Positions 1-8,828 of a stretch of 50,524 nucleotides of DNA are shown here, one piece after another. How positions within the stretch are numbered: position 1 is the stretch's first letter; every line of letters begins with the position of its first letter. Below the pieces are notes generated by a model, which searched no databases, had not been told where the DNA came from, and worked only from the letters and a program-made list of their open reading frames with translations. Source of the stretch: UBA3495 sp964629875 (GTDB lineage: Bacteria > Chloroflexota > Dehalococcoidia > Lucifugimonadales > UBA3495); assembly GCA_964629875.1 (NCBI GenBank), contig CAZVRK010000014.1, positions 1-50,524 of the forward strand, in the 5' to 3' direction. A program made the translations under genes and the position numbers.

Positions 1-4
1 AATA

Positions 5-94
5 TGGCGGAGAGGGAGGGATTCGAACCCTCGATACGTTTGACCGTATACCGGTTTTCGAGACCGGCGCATTCGTCCGCTCTGCCACCTCTCC
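5..94 (-). tRNA. tRNA-Ser (anticodon CGA)
   Basis: Read on the minus strand, this folds as a class II tRNA. The 7-bp acceptor stem pairs GGAGAGG (88-94) with CCTCTCC (9-15). The anticodon stem CCGGT/ACCGG encloses loop CTCGAAA, giving anticodon CGA for the UCG codon. A long variable arm, as expected for tRNA-Ser, precedes a TTCGAAT T-loop. The 3' CCA is encoded (5-7). It lies at the window edge with no visible partner tRNA. Confidence 0.95.
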
Positions 95-211
95 TGACCC
101 AAGCCAGAATATATCTGTTTGGAGTTGTTTTCAAGTTCGTAGTTCATAAAGCTTATCGTAATAAAAGGGTTAATACCGACTTCGTAATTGACGTGTAGCT
201 TACGTAAATCG

Positions 212-223
212 TAATATATATTA
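212..223. promoter_or_regulatory. 12-bp AT palindrome upstream of the Fur-family gene
   Basis: TAATATATATTA is its own reverse complement. It lies about 60 bases before the Fur/PerR-type start and continues into TTATCATT, so the region loosely resembles AT-rich Fur/PerR boxes. Such regulators often control themselves, so an autoregulatory operator is possible. The assignment is inference: an AT-only palindrome in AT-rich intergenic DNA can occur by chance. Confidence 0.3.
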
Positions 224-281
224 TTATCATTTGAATAGTTAGTAGGAAACTTTGGATGCGGTATCGCATCCTGGAGATAAA

Positions 282-728
282 ATGACTCGACAAGAAATAG
301 CTTCGCTGTTGCGGCAAGGCGGTATTAGGGTAACACCTCAGCGCTTAGCAATATCTGAGGCAGTTCTCAATTCACGAGATCACCCTTCAGTACAGCAGAT
401 ATATACAAGAGTTAAAGACCATTTTCCTTCGATGACTTTGGCCACGATATATTCAACATTGGATGTTTTGGAAAATAGTGGCCTTATACAAGAACTCCCA
501 TTTCCACAGTTTTCTAGATATGAATCGAATCTTGAGCCACATGTGAATTTGGTTTGCGTAAAATGTGGCGTTGTCACTGATGCTGATATAGGACATGATT
601 CTGTGGTGACTCTCAAAAATCAGATTGCAGGTGAGTCTAGGTTTAAGGTCGGATGGCAGAGAGTAGATTTTCACGGTTGGTGTAGTAGCTGTGCTACTAA
701 GAATAGTGCTGTGGCGTCTGGGATTTAA
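282..728 (+). CDS. Fur family metalloregulator (PerR-like)
   Basis: A 148-residue DNA-binding metal- or peroxide-responsive repressor. The N-terminal winged helix (about 1-80) holds the family signature around VTPQRLAISEAV and TLATIYSTLDVLE. The C-terminal dimerisation half carries two CxxC pairs, C92/C95 and C134/C137, the structural zinc site seen in PerR and many Fur proteins. The usual HxH of the regulatory metal site reads H87-V-N89. An in-frame TTG at 252 would add ten residues, but GGAG at 273-276 is ideally spaced for the ATG at 282, so I start there. It is monocistronic. Whether it senses iron, manganese, zinc or peroxide cannot be decided from sequence. Confidence 0.9.
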   Translation: MTRQEIASLLRQGGIRVTPQRLAISEAVLNSRDHPSVQQIYTRVKDHFPSMTLATIYSTLDVLENSGLIQELPFPQFSRYESNLEPHVNLVCVKCGVVTDADIGHDSVVTLKNQIAGESRFKVGWQRVDFHGWCSSCATKNSAVASGI

Positions 729-795
729 TACTTTAAACGTTAATTACTCAGTGTTTTTGTATTAACAAACCTTGGTGCAGTATTGCGAGCCATTA

Positions 796-1158
796 ATGAT
801 TGAAGATATTGTTGGTATTACATTCTGGACTGACGATCTCCCTACAATGTTTCATTTTTACAATGACATATTAAGATTGCCGGTACATTCGAAGCATGAC
901 GGGTTTATTGCTTTTCAGGTAGGGGAACTTAGGCTTAATTTGGGTAATCATCAAGAAGTGAATGAACGTTCGAAAGACCCGTATAGAATTATGGCCAATT
1001 TTTCTGTTAGGGACATTTTATCTACTCATAGAGACTTGGTGAATCAGGGTGTTCAATTTATAAGGGAACCGGAGAAAGAAAGTTGGGGTGGAGTTGTCGC
1101 GACCTTTCTTGACCCAGATGGAAATATATTGCAGCTTTTGGAGTTTCCAAACCCCTAA
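796..1158 (+). CDS. VOC (glyoxalase/dioxygenase-fold) protein
   Basis: A 120-residue single-domain vicinal-oxygen-chelate protein. It begins with the typical beta-alpha start (IEDIVGITFWTDDLPTMFHFY, interrupted by helix formation) and ends with the characteristic GGVVATFLDPDGNILQLLE strand pair, where the last Glu is a usual metal ligand. The fold covers glyoxalases, extradiol dioxygenases and antibiotic-binding proteins, and the substrate is unknown. The frame is open back to a TTG at 772, giving 128 residues, and neither start has a clear Shine-Dalgarno. I prefer the ATG because the conserved domain starts at once. It converges with queA, 24 bases away. Confidence 0.75.
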   Translation: MIEDIVGITFWTDDLPTMFHFYNDILRLPVHSKHDGFIAFQVGELRLNLGNHQEVNERSKDPYRIMANFSVRDILSTHRDLVNQGVQFIREPEKESWGGVVATFLDPDGNILQLLEFPNP

Positions 1159-1182
1159 ATCAGTAAATCCTTAAGTTGGTTA

Positions 1183-2226
1183 TTAGGTTATAAACATCGC
1201 ATCGCCGAATGAGTAGAATCGATACTTTTCCTTAATTGCTTCATTGTAAGCCGCTTTTATCTGCTCAGACGATGCAAATGCTGACACAAGCATGAGTAAT
1301 GTGGATTTAGGTAAGTGAAAATTGGTGATCATAGCGTCAACGCATTTGAACTGGTGACCCGGTAACATAAATATGTTTGCGTCGCCACTTATAGCCTCTA
1401 TGCTGTTGGAACTTGACTGGGACATGTGGTTTCCGAGTTGTTCTAGCACTCTGACTGAGGTGGTTCCCACGGCTATTATTCTTCGATTTTCTGATATTGC
1501 ATCGTTCAATATGGAGGCAGTTTCAGAACCGACTTCGTAGTATTCGGTATGTATGTGATGATCCATAGGGTTGTCTTCTTGGACAGGACGGAAGGTATCT
1601 AACCCTACATGTAGAGTTACATAAGCGGTTATTACACCAAGATTTTCTATATCTTTGAGCGTTTTATGACTGAAATGTAGTCCTGCGGTTGGAGCAGCGA
1701 CGCTTCCGGGCTCTTTCGCATACACAGTCTGATATCTATCAGGGTCCTGTAATTTTTCCTGTATGTATGGGGGTAAGGGCATATGACCTAGTGAATCTAT
1801 GGCATCTTCGGTAGACAAGCGAACAGTTTTAATACCATCCATGCCTGATTCTATTACCTCAATCTGTAGTCGAGATATTTCACCTTCTTGGTTTAGGATT
1901 GAAATATGTGTTCCGGCTCTAAGACGCCTACCTGGACGAGCTAAAGCTTGCCATACTGAATTTTTGACCTTTCGTAATAGTAATATTTCAACTTTTCCTT
2001 GTGTGTCATTCCGAATCCCATAGAGTCTGGCTGGGATCACCTTGCTTTGATTAAATACCATTACATCTCCCGAGCAGAGGTGTTCGGTAATGTTACTGAA
2101 GGTCTCATGCACAAGGCTATTGCTACTACGATTCAGTATTAGCAATCTAGAGGTGCTCCTATCTTTGAGGGGTGTTTGAGCTATTAATTCTTCTGGAAGA
2201 TGATAATCAAAGTCACTGGTTAACAT
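1183..2226 (-). CDS. queA: S-adenosylmethionine:tRNA ribosyltransferase-isomerase
   Basis: Transfers the ribosyl part of SAM to 7-aminomethyl-7-deazaguanine in tRNA to form epoxyqueuosine, a late step in queuosine synthesis in the cytoplasm. The 347-residue length is normal. Family landmarks are all visible: FDYHLPEELIAQTP at the N-terminus, GDVMVFNQSKVIPARL, EPGSVAAPTAGLHFS in the centre, LHVGLDTFRPV, IIAVGTTSVRVLE and ITNFHLPKSTLLMLVSAF near the C-terminus. It lies 30 bases downstream of the MFS gene on the same strand, so the two may be cotranscribed. No other queuosine genes are in the window. Confidence 0.97.
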   Translation of the reverse strand: MLTSDFDYHLPEELIAQTPLKDRSTSRLLILNRSSNSLVHETFSNITEHLCSGDVMVFNQSKVIPARLYGIRNDTQGKVEILLLRKVKNSVWQALARPGRRLRAGTHISILNQEGEISRLQIEVIESGMDGIKTVRLSTEDAIDSLGHMPLPPYIQEKLQDPDRYQTVYAKEPGSVAAPTAGLHFSHKTLKDIENLGVITAYVTLHVGLDTFRPVQEDNPMDHHIHTEYYEVGSETASILNDAISENRRIIAVGTTSVRVLEQLGNHMSQSSSNSIEAISGDANIFMLPGHQFKCVDAMITNFHLPKSTLLMLVSAFASSEQIKAAYNEAIKEKYRFYSFGDAMFIT

Positions 2227-2256
2227 GTAATCACCATAGAGGGATATTTTGATCTG

Positions 2257-3525
2257 TTAAGGCAAATTACGCACACGAGCAAACAATAATAAGCATAATA
2301 TGCCCAGTGTTATGCCAACTACTCCCATAACTAGAAAAGCCCATTGAACTGATGTTATTCCGGCTATCCATCCGACAATTAAACAGGACGGCACTAAGAA
2401 TGCGCGACCGTATTCTTGCAAGCTGGTTACTCGAGCTCTGTACTGGTCCGGTACTAACGTTTGTATTAATGTGCCATTTGTCGTCCTAAATATGCATTGG
2501 CTGAAGGACAAGGCTCCTAGCATGGTTAACGCAAGTACGAAAGTTCCGGAGAATCCAACGAATATAACGAAAATTGAGCTAATAATAACTGTGGTCAGAA
2601 CCATATATCCTTTTTTAAATGGAAACCCTATGGACGATAACATCAAGGCACAAAACAAACCTCCGGCCCCTGTCATAGCCAACAAATAACCTCCAACGTC
2701 GGCACCTTCCATTAGCACATCAGCTGTAAAGACGGGCAGCAAAAACATAAATGGTTGTAATACCACATTTGGTATAAGGCTTAGTAAAACTAAGAGTAAA
2801 ATTGCCCTATTATCTTTCCAAACATAAATAAGACCGTCAATTAAGAATTTCACCACATTGGTTTCTTTTTTGTTTGAGCCATCGTTGTTTGCGAAAGGTG
2901 TCCTCATAGGTATAAAGAATAGAACTGTACCTACATAAAGCAGTGCTTCAAATGTAAAATTCCAGAAAAACCCCAAACTCGCTATAAGGATACCGCCTAT
3001 AAATGGACCAATTGCGCGGGTGCCTGTAATGGTTAAGACATTGGTTGCGAAAGCATTGCCGATATCCTTATGCTCGACGGTGTTGGCAATTAATACGTGC
3101 CGCATTGGTTTCGTTACTGTGAACGTAGTTCCGCTAATTAAGACATATGCGAATGTATGCCAGACAGTTACATGTCCTGAGAGAACTAGCAGCGCAAATC
3201 CAAAGGCTAATAGTGCCATAAAGGACTGCAAAAATATCACTAATTTTCTGCGATCCAGTTTGTCCCCAAGAACTCCTCCCCAGGGAGTAAATATAAGCCC
3301 GGGTAGGGTATTGAGGCCCCCGATGGTAACTACTAGAAATGCTGAGGTAGCTAAACCTTCAGTTAAATCTCTCACCAGCCAACCTACGGTTAGTAGTTGC
3401 ATCCATTGAGCGCTATTAGAGCAGAAGTTTCCTAACCATAGTAATCGGTAGTTGGGGTAGGCTATCCATGAATCTAATGTGTGCAGGTGTTTTAGGACGC
3501 TGGGATCTAGTTTGAAACGGGACAT
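2257..3525 (-). CDS. MFS transporter (EntS/MFS_3-like exporter)
   Basis: A 422-residue inner-membrane permease with about 12 hydrophobic segments. The start, FPNYRLLWLGNFCSNSAQWMQLLTVGW in overlapping family style, together with LPGLIFTPWGGVLGDKLDRRKLV (the MFS loop 2-3 motif region), matches the MFS_3 group that includes the enterobactin exporter EntS and drug-efflux relatives. No signal peptide is needed. The substrate cannot be inferred. It lies upstream of queA and downstream of folD on the same strand, separated from folD by 113 bases that hold a hairpin. Confidence is high for family and low for function. Confidence 0.85.
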   Translation of the reverse strand: MSRFKLDPSVLKHLHTLDSWIAYPNYRLLWLGNFCSNSAQWMQLLTVGWLVRDLTEGLATSAFLVVTIGGLNTLPGLIFTPWGGVLGDKLDRRKLVIFLQSFMALLAFGFALLVLSGHVTVWHTFAYVLISGTTFTVTKPMRHVLIANTVEHKDIGNAFATNVLTITGTRAIGPFIGGILIASLGFFWNFTFEALLYVGTVLFFIPMRTPFANNDGSNKKETNVVKFLIDGLIYVWKDNRAILLLVLLSLIPNVVLQPFMFLLPVFTADVLMEGADVGGYLLAMTGAGGLFCALMLSSIGFPFKKGYMVLTTVIISSIFVIFVGFSGTFVLALTMLGALSFSQCIFRTTNGTLIQTLVPDQYRARVTSLQEYGRAFLVPSCLIVGWIAGITSVQWAFLVMGVVGITLGILCLLLFARVRNLP

Positions 3526-3610
3526 TTCTAAGTTGTTTCCTGACGTTTAGCGTCCAATCAAAATAAATGTGATGGATACTGGGATACAGATAGTCTATTC
3601 ATTATAAGGG

Positions 3611-3636
3611 TTCCCGGTCAAATATAAACCGGGGAA
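3611..3636 (-). terminator. Hairpin after folD, possible terminator
   Basis: TTCCCGGT (3611-3618) pairs with ACCGGGGAA (3628-3636), with one bulged base and a 9-base AT loop. It sits two bases beyond the folD stop on the minus strand. The bases following the stem in transcript sense are CCCUUAUAAU, so there is no proper U-run. It may be a weak terminator or a 3' end stabiliser. Confidence 0.4.
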
Positions 3637-3638
3637 AC

Positions 3639-4520
3639 TTACTGAAGACTATTCTCTGCTGCTTTGATTGTATTCACCAAGAGCATCGCTATAGTCATTG
3701 GGCCAACTCCTCCCGGAACAGGGGTTATCGCTTCACAGATCGGAAGTATATTTTCGTAATCAACGTCTCCGACCAATCGATAGCCACTCTTCCTTGAAGC
3801 ATCTTCTACGCGGTTAATGCCCACGTCTATTACTATACAACCGGGTTTCAACATGTCCGCGGTGATTGCCTTGGGTTGACCAATAGCTGCCACTACGATA
3901 TCGGCTGTTTTTGTAAATTCAGATATGTCTCTGGTTCTAGTATGACAAACTGTTACGGTAGCATTTGACCCAGAGTTGCGTTGAGTTAGGAGCGTTGCCA
4001 AGGGCTTTCCCACTATGTTGCTCCTGCCACATATAACAACATGTTTTCCATCTGGGTCGTATCCGTTTCTAAGTAGTAATTGCTGGACACCTGCCGGAGT
4101 ACCCGGAACAAACTCAGGGATCCCTTGAGTTAATTTGCCCAAGTTGAATGGATGAATGCCGTCTACATCCTTTGATGGAGAAATGTGTTCAATTATTATG
4201 GTTTCATCAATATGTTCCGGCAATGGAAGTTGGACTAATATGCCATGAAACCTAGGATCTTCATTTAATTGTCCTACTAGGGCAAGAACTGATTCTTGCG
4301 CAGTATCTTTTGGAAGTCTGAATATCTCGCTGAAAATACCGGCTTCGTCGCATGCGCGACCTTTATTACGGACGTACACAGCTGAGGCAGGGTCATCCCC
4401 AACCAATACTGCTGCTAAACCCGGTGTAAGATTATGAAGCGTCTTTAGATTTTGGGCTGATTCTGCCACCTCAGATCTTATCTCTTTAGCTAAGGCAGTT
4501 CCATCGAGTATGTTCGCCAT
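3639..4520 (-). CDS. folD: Bifunctional methylene-THF dehydrogenase/cyclohydrolase
   Basis: Oxidises 5,10-methylene-THF with NADP and hydrolyses the product to 10-formyl-THF, feeding purine and formyl-Met synthesis. The length is normal at 293 residues. Tyr49 and the catalytic Lys53 lie in SAVYVRNKGRACDEAG. The substrate-binding DVDGIHPFNLGKL, the Rossmann segment GRSNIVGKPLATLL and the C-terminal TPVPGGVGPMTIAMLL are all present. It is transcribed divergently from the enolase-superfamily gene; the 156-base intergenic region holds a good promoter reading into folD. The MFS and queA genes follow on the same strand. Confidence 0.97.
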   Translation of the reverse strand: MANILDGTALAKEIRSEVAESAQNLKTLHNLTPGLAAVLVGDDPASAVYVRNKGRACDEAGIFSEIFRLPKDTAQESVLALVGQLNEDPRFHGILVQLPLPEHIDETIIIEHISPSKDVDGIHPFNLGKLTQGIPEFVPGTPAGVQQLLLRNGYDPDGKHVVICGRSNIVGKPLATLLTQRNSGSNATVTVCHTRTRDISEFTKTADIVVAAIGQPKAITADMLKPGCIVIDVGINRVEDASRKSGYRLVGDVDYENILPICEAITPVPGGVGPMTIAMLLVNTIKAAENSLQ

Positions 4521-4561
4521 TATTTTCCCTTATGTGACAGTAGTATTTTCCATGTAACTAA

Positions 4562-4590
4562 ATTCTAGCATTTCCTGGCTACTGGGCCAA
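4562..4590 (-). promoter_or_regulatory. Predicted sigma-70-type promoter of folD
   Basis: On the minus strand TTGGCC (4585-4590) and TAGAAT (4562-4567) are separated by 17 bases, and TGC directly before the hexamer makes an extended -10 element. The expected transcription start lies some 35 bases upstream of the folD ATG. Confidence 0.5.
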
Positions 4591-4676
4591 TTAAATTTAG
4601 CTGATGGTGATTTTGGTTGTCTGTCGGTTAATATATCAATCTAATAAAAGTTTATTTTGAGAGGGCTTAAATATCT

Positions 4677-5774
4677 ATGATAGTAACTGACGTTGATTAT
4701 GAAGTTTATCAGTGGCCGAGGACGGTGCCTATTAGAAATGGTCTCCACACCTATCAAACATCTGGATTAACTGTAGTAAAAATTAGGACAGACGAAGGGG
4801 TAACTGGTATCGGTTTGGGTAGAGATATCAGGGATTCACCCGAAGTTGGGATAGCAATACTTAATCATTTCAAACAATATGTCATAGGACAAGATCCATT
4901 CGATACGGAAAAGATATGGCGCAAGATGTGGGAGCCAAAATTGGTCGGTCGACGAGGAATTACCACACGGGTAATTAGTGGCATAGATCTGGCGTTATGG
5001 GATATTAAAGGTAAAGTAGCTAATAGATCAGTACACAAACTTCTTGGCGGATATGCGGATAGAGTTCCGGTGTACGTTGCAGGAGGATATTATGAAGAAG
5101 GTAAGGGTCTCAAGGAATTAGCCATAGAGGTTGAGGATAGCTTATCAATGGGGACAAAAGCGGTGAAAATGAAAGTTGGCGGAGCCCCAATCAATGAGGA
5201 TGTAGAAAGAGTTAGAGTCGTACGTGATACCGTCGGGTCAGATATAAAGGTAATGATTGATGCTAACTGTGCGTACAGATATTACGAAGCTATAGAATTG
5301 GCCCGCAAGATTGAGAAATATGATATTTCGTGGTTTGAAGAACCAGTTTTCCCCGATGATTACAAGGGGCATCAGCTTATTAGCCAAGCCACATATATAC
5401 CCGTGGCAACAGGAGAGAATGAATATACGCGGTATGGATTTAGAGATTTAATTAATGATCGTTGTGCCGCGATAATTCAACCAGATGCCCAGATAATGGG
5501 AGGAGTCACAGAATTCATGAAGGTCGCCGCTCTTGCGCAATCTCAAGATTTACCTATTGCTCCTCATGGCAACCAGCAGGTTCACGTGCAACTTGTTGCG
5601 GCCATTCCTAATGGATTAACGGTGGAATATTACAGAGGGTCTACTGATCCGCTATGGGGTGAGATGTTTGAAGATACATTGATGATCGAGGATGGCTACG
5701 TATCTCCTTCAGATAAGCCTGGGTTTGGTATCATCCTTAATGAAAAGGCTCTAAAACAATATAAAATAAATTAG
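4677..5774 (+). CDS. Enolase-superfamily enzyme, mandelate racemase subgroup
   Basis: A 365-residue enzyme with an N-terminal capping domain (about 1-125) and a TIM barrel. It should abstract the proton alpha to a carboxylate, as in sugar-acid dehydration or racemisation, with Mg2+. The active site is complete and falls on the same residue numbers as I recall for Pseudomonas mandelate racemase: bases K164 and K166 (KMK), metal ligands D195, E221 and E247, N197, the D270-H297 dyad and electrophile E317. This places it firmly in the MR subgroup, but most members are sugar-acid dehydratases, so mandelate need not be the substrate. GAGGG at 4661-4665 is 11 bases from the ATG. The next gene on the strand is a BtuF-like protein with no obvious link. 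Confidence 0.9.
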   Translation: MIVTDVDYEVYQWPRTVPIRNGLHTYQTSGLTVVKIRTDEGVTGIGLGRDIRDSPEVGIAILNHFKQYVIGQDPFDTEKIWRKMWEPKLVGRRGITTRVISGIDLALWDIKGKVANRSVHKLLGGYADRVPVYVAGGYYEEGKGLKELAIEVEDSLSMGTKAVKMKVGGAPINEDVERVRVVRDTVGSDIKVMIDANCAYRYYEAIELARKIEKYDISWFEEPVFPDDYKGHQLISQATYIPVATGENEYTRYGFRDLINDRCAAIIQPDAQIMGGVTEFMKVAALAQSQDLPIAPHGNQQVHVQLVAAIPNGLTVEYYRGSTDPLWGEMFEDTLMIEDGYVSPSDKPGFGIILNEKALKQYKIN

Positions 5775-5825
5775 TGGATCTGCTGTGATTTGGGGGATAA
5801 ACATCTTGTTAACCGGTGTATAGCT

Positions 5826-6746
5826 ATGAAAATCTGTTCATTGTTGCCTAGTGCTACTGAAATATTATACGCGCTCGGATTGGGAGATCAGGTAGTCGGA
5901 GTATCTCACGCTTGTGACTTCCCATCTGATGCCAAGACAAAGCCGGTAATTAGTAGGAGTGTTCGTAACGTATCTAACTTGAGTAGCCAAGAGATTGACG
6001 AGATCATACAACAGGCAAGATCCAATAATAACCCAGTCCATTGGATAGATGGTGACCTATTAAGAGATGTGTCTCCAGATTTAATCATTACACAGGAACT
6101 GTGTGAGGTTTGCGCTATAGGCAGTGGGTCGGTTTTTGAGACTGCCGCAAAAGTTTTGGATTATACCCCCGATATATTAACTGTCAGACCAGCAAGCCTA
6201 GATGATATTTTTAATAATATATTGAGGATTGGCTCTGCAGCCAATGTTCCTGATGTAGCTTACTCTTTCGTCGGTTCTCTAAAAGACAGAGTTGCTAAGA
6301 TAACAGATGATCTGCAAGGGGTAGCCTTGCGACCTAAGGTATTTTGTATTGATTGGTTAGACCCTTTAAGAAACACTGGACAATGGACACCGGAATTGGT
6401 CGAGCTGTCAGGTGGGATCGAAGGATTGGCTGACAAGTGGGGTATATCTCGTGAAGTGAGATGGTCTGAGGTTTTAGATTACGACCCTGATTACATCATG
6501 GTCATGCCGTGCGCTTTCGATATGAGTAGGACAGTGTCTGAAATAAAAGACCATATGGCAAAAAACAGCGTCTGGAATCAACTGCGATGTGTAGATACTG
6601 GAGGAGTCATTCTGTTCGATGGACAGATTCCTAGTAGGCATGGACCTAGAGTCGTTGATGTGTTGGAGGGTCTTGCAGAAGTGTTGCACCCAAACCTTTT
6701 TAAAGGATTAGCCTCTGACGGTATATTTTCTAGATTAGAAATATAG
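5826..6746 (+). CDS. BtuF-like periplasmic-binding-fold protein (COG0614), no signal peptide
   Basis: A 306-residue protein of the vitamin B12/ferric-siderophore binding family. It opens directly with MKICSLLPSATEILYALGLG, the usual first strand-helix of the fold, so there is no export signal. It also has the ELCEVCA motif found in a soluble subgroup often annotated as cobalamin-binding protein. An upstream TTG at 5790 would add 12 non-conserved residues; I start at the ATG that matches family alignments. No ABC permease or ATPase lies nearby, so a transport role is doubtful and a cytosolic corrinoid- or metal-binding role is possible. Family confidence is high and function is uncertain. Confidence 0.8.
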   Translation: MKICSLLPSATEILYALGLGDQVVGVSHACDFPSDAKTKPVISRSVRNVSNLSSQEIDEIIQQARSNNNPVHWIDGDLLRDVSPDLIITQELCEVCAIGSGSVFETAAKVLDYTPDILTVRPASLDDIFNNILRIGSAANVPDVAYSFVGSLKDRVAKITDDLQGVALRPKVFCIDWLDPLRNTGQWTPELVELSGGIEGLADKWGISREVRWSEVLDYDPDYIMVMPCAFDMSRTVSEIKDHMAKNSVWNQLRCVDTGGVILFDGQIPSRHGPRVVDVLEGLAEVLHPNLFKGLASDGIFSRLEI

Positions 6747-6804
6747 AAGCTTTAGCTGATGGTAATGCTGGAGCTAAATGTGGTAAGTAACAGCACATTT
6801 ACAT

Positions 6805-7140
6805 CTATTGATATGGAAATTGGGCGAATAACACACCTTGTCTGTTAATTACAGATATTTTGTACATTCTGGATCGGGGGCCATTGGTGCAAATCCCTTC
6901 AGACAAATCGAATTGCCAACCATGATCAGGGCATAGAAAACAGGCATCTTTAAGAACTATATTTCCCCACATGTGCGGGCAAACTGCTGATAAGAGATGG
7001 TATTGTCCGGTTTTGCTCAGGTTTAGAAAGTAATTTTCATCTTCAATGGATATGGAGCAAGGTAGGTTTATAAATGAGCTTGCAAATCCAATATTAACTT
7101 CTTTATAACTGGGTGGAGAAACGTCTAGAGGATCTGGCAT
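6805..7140 (-). CDS. Small Rieske [2Fe-2S] ferredoxin-like protein
   Basis: A 111-residue single-domain Rieske protein. The cluster ligands are C54-P-H56 and C70-P-D-H73, 13 residues apart between the two pairs, followed by GWQFDLSEG, the standard Rieske box. There is no membrane anchor and no signal peptide. Such proteins pass electrons to ring-hydroxylating oxygenases or other redox partners, but no oxygenase or reductase is adjacent. It converges with the BtuF-like gene and is divergent from the DUF1800 operon. Confidence 0.85.
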   Translation of the reverse strand: MPDPLDVSPPSYKEVNIGFASSFINLPCSISIEDENYFLNLSKTGQYHLLSAVCPHMWGNIVLKDACFLCPDHGWQFDLSEGICTNGPRSRMYKISVINRQGVLFAQFPYQ

Positions 7141-7261
7141 TGTCTTACGCCCTTATGTTGGATTAGGTGTATTCAACTCCCGTTCTTCTATAGCACTCTA
7201 AGAATCTAGATTATAACCATTATTATCACTGATTGAACTGTTAGGAAATGTATGAAAAGTG

Positions 7262-7290
7262 TTGACAGAGGGTACATGCTGCCATATTAT
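7262..7290 (+). promoter_or_regulatory. Strong predicted promoter of the DUF1800-DUF1501-NHL operon
   Basis: TTGACA (7262-7267, full consensus) and TATTAT (7285-7290, five of six) are spaced by exactly 17 bases. The predicted start near 7297 leaves a leader of about 80 bases before the DUF1800 ATG. It is the best sigma-70-type match I noticed in the window. Confidence 0.6.
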
Positions 7291-7375
7291 TTAACGCAAC
7301 ATCATGGGTGTAGTGTAACTTCTTCCCATGGATATCGTAAATATATTAATACCACATAGGTAAGGGAGGCAGCGT

Positions 7376-8776
7376 ATGTCACATAAAGAAGATCTGGCTT
7401 TAATGGCTCACCTGATGCGCCGCGCTGGTTTCGGAGCTTCTAGTGAAGAGCTCGAACATCGTGTTGCTCAAGGATATGAGGCCACAGTAGAGGAGTTAGT
7501 AGATCCTACTGAAGCTCAACCAGGCGGTGATATGGCTACTATGCTCAGGTATCACCCTAGCTTTTTGCTACCTGGTGGAACTCCGTTTTCTGGACAGGCT
7601 AACTGGATGTATCAGATGGTTAGCACAAAGAGACCTTTGGAAGAAAAAATCGCTTTATTCTGGCACCACGTATTTGCTACTGGTAACTCTAAGGTGGATA
7701 ACTGTGACCAGTTACTGGAGCAGATACAAATGTTCCGGGAATACGGTATGGGTAGTTACAAGCAATTGTTAGTAGAACTATCTAGGAATCCCGCGATGAT
7801 TTTCTGGTTAGATAACAATGAGAATCATCGGGACGGTGTTAACGAGAACTGGGGCCGTGAGTTGCTAGAACTGTTTTCATTAGGAGTTAGTAACTATACG
7901 GAAGTTGATGTCAGGGAAGCCTCGCGCGCGTTCACAGGATGGACTATTAGCGCGAAGCCACCTCGCCAGCCATATGGACGGTTCTCTTGGAAGTTCGATT
8001 ATCGTGAAGAAGATCATGACGACGGAGAAAAAAGCTTCTTGGGAGAAGTCGGTAACTTCAATGGCGAAGATATAATTGATATTGTTTGTGACCAGCCAGC
8101 AACAGCTAGGTTTATTTGTCGACATCTCTACAATTTCTTTGTTGCTGATGAGGTACAGGTCCCTGCATGGACCATTGAACCTGCTCGAGATGAAGATGCT
8201 TTAGAGCAAATGATGGATGTATTCATAGAATCTCAATATGACATGAGAGCAGTACTGCGATTCATGTTTAACTCAGATTTCTTCAAAAATGCCCGTTACT
8301 CGAAAATCAAGAGCCCTGCAGAAGTAGTGGCAGGAACTTTAAGATTTGTAGGTGAGTTCCAATTCCCAGAGCCAGGAATTCTTAATATCGGTAAAGAGCC
8401 CACCTATATGGGTCAATCGATACTAGATCCACCAAGCGTGGAAGGTTGGCAGACTGGGTCAGAGTGGATAAATAGCGGATCTCTTTTGGCTAGGGTGAAT
8501 TTCGTGGCTGATAGAGTGGCCAACACGGAATTGCCTGGAGTAAAGAAAATACTAGACCAGATGAAATCTGATGGAATAAAAACACCAGAGCAGTTGATCG
8601 ATGCCGCGGCAGAGCACATGGGCTTCTTGGAGCTTAGTGAAGAGACTCGTGATCAACTGATCGGTAACGCCCAAACTGATGGAGACCTTGATTGGGCTGA
8701 TGAAGCTTCGGCTGGCCAGCGAATTGGTGAAACTATGGCTTTGATCGGTGCGACCACTGAATATCAGTTTGGTTAA
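7376..8776 (+). CDS. DUF1800 family protein
   Basis: A 466-residue member of DUF1800, a family of unknown biochemistry that is usually genetically paired with DUF1501, as here. Family features are LMAHLMRRAGFGASSEELE at the start, LFWHHVFATGNSKVDN, NPAMIFWLDNNENHRDGVNENWGRELLELFSLG, and a C-terminal PPSVEGWQTGSEWINSGSLLAR. GGGAGG before the ATG is a good ribosome site. No signal peptide or membrane segment is visible at the N-terminus; the conserved domain begins within ten residues. It is the first gene after the strong promoter at 7262 and is followed 52 bases later by the DUF1501 gene. Roles suggested for these pairs include surface carbohydrate or polymer handling, which is not shown here. 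Confidence 0.9.
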   Translation: MSHKEDLALMAHLMRRAGFGASSEELEHRVAQGYEATVEELVDPTEAQPGGDMATMLRYHPSFLLPGGTPFSGQANWMYQMVSTKRPLEEKIALFWHHVFATGNSKVDNCDQLLEQIQMFREYGMGSYKQLLVELSRNPAMIFWLDNNENHRDGVNENWGRELLELFSLGVSNYTEVDVREASRAFTGWTISAKPPRQPYGRFSWKFDYREEDHDDGEKSFLGEVGNFNGEDIIDIVCDQPATARFICRHLYNFFVADEVQVPAWTIEPARDEDALEQMMDVFIESQYDMRAVLRFMFNSDFFKNARYSKIKSPAEVVAGTLRFVGEFQFPEPGILNIGKEPTYMGQSILDPPSVEGWQTGSEWINSGSLLARVNFVADRVANTELPGVKKILDQMKSDGIKTPEQLIDAAAEHMGFLELSEETRDQLIGNAQTDGDLDWADEASAGQRIGETMALIGATTEYQFG

Positions 8777-8828
8777 TACATCTCTGGCTAAGCAAATATC
8801 CGAGTAAATTACTAATTAGGAGAATGGC

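Noticed and set aside
4..198. 64-codon frame at the left edge
   Set aside because: It runs through the tRNA-Ser gene on the opposite strand and has no ribosome site or recognisable protein.
6751..6778. 7-bp stem TTTAGCT/AGCTAAA between convergent genes
   Set aside because: Short, AT-rich, with a 14-base loop and no U-run; not distinguishable from chance.
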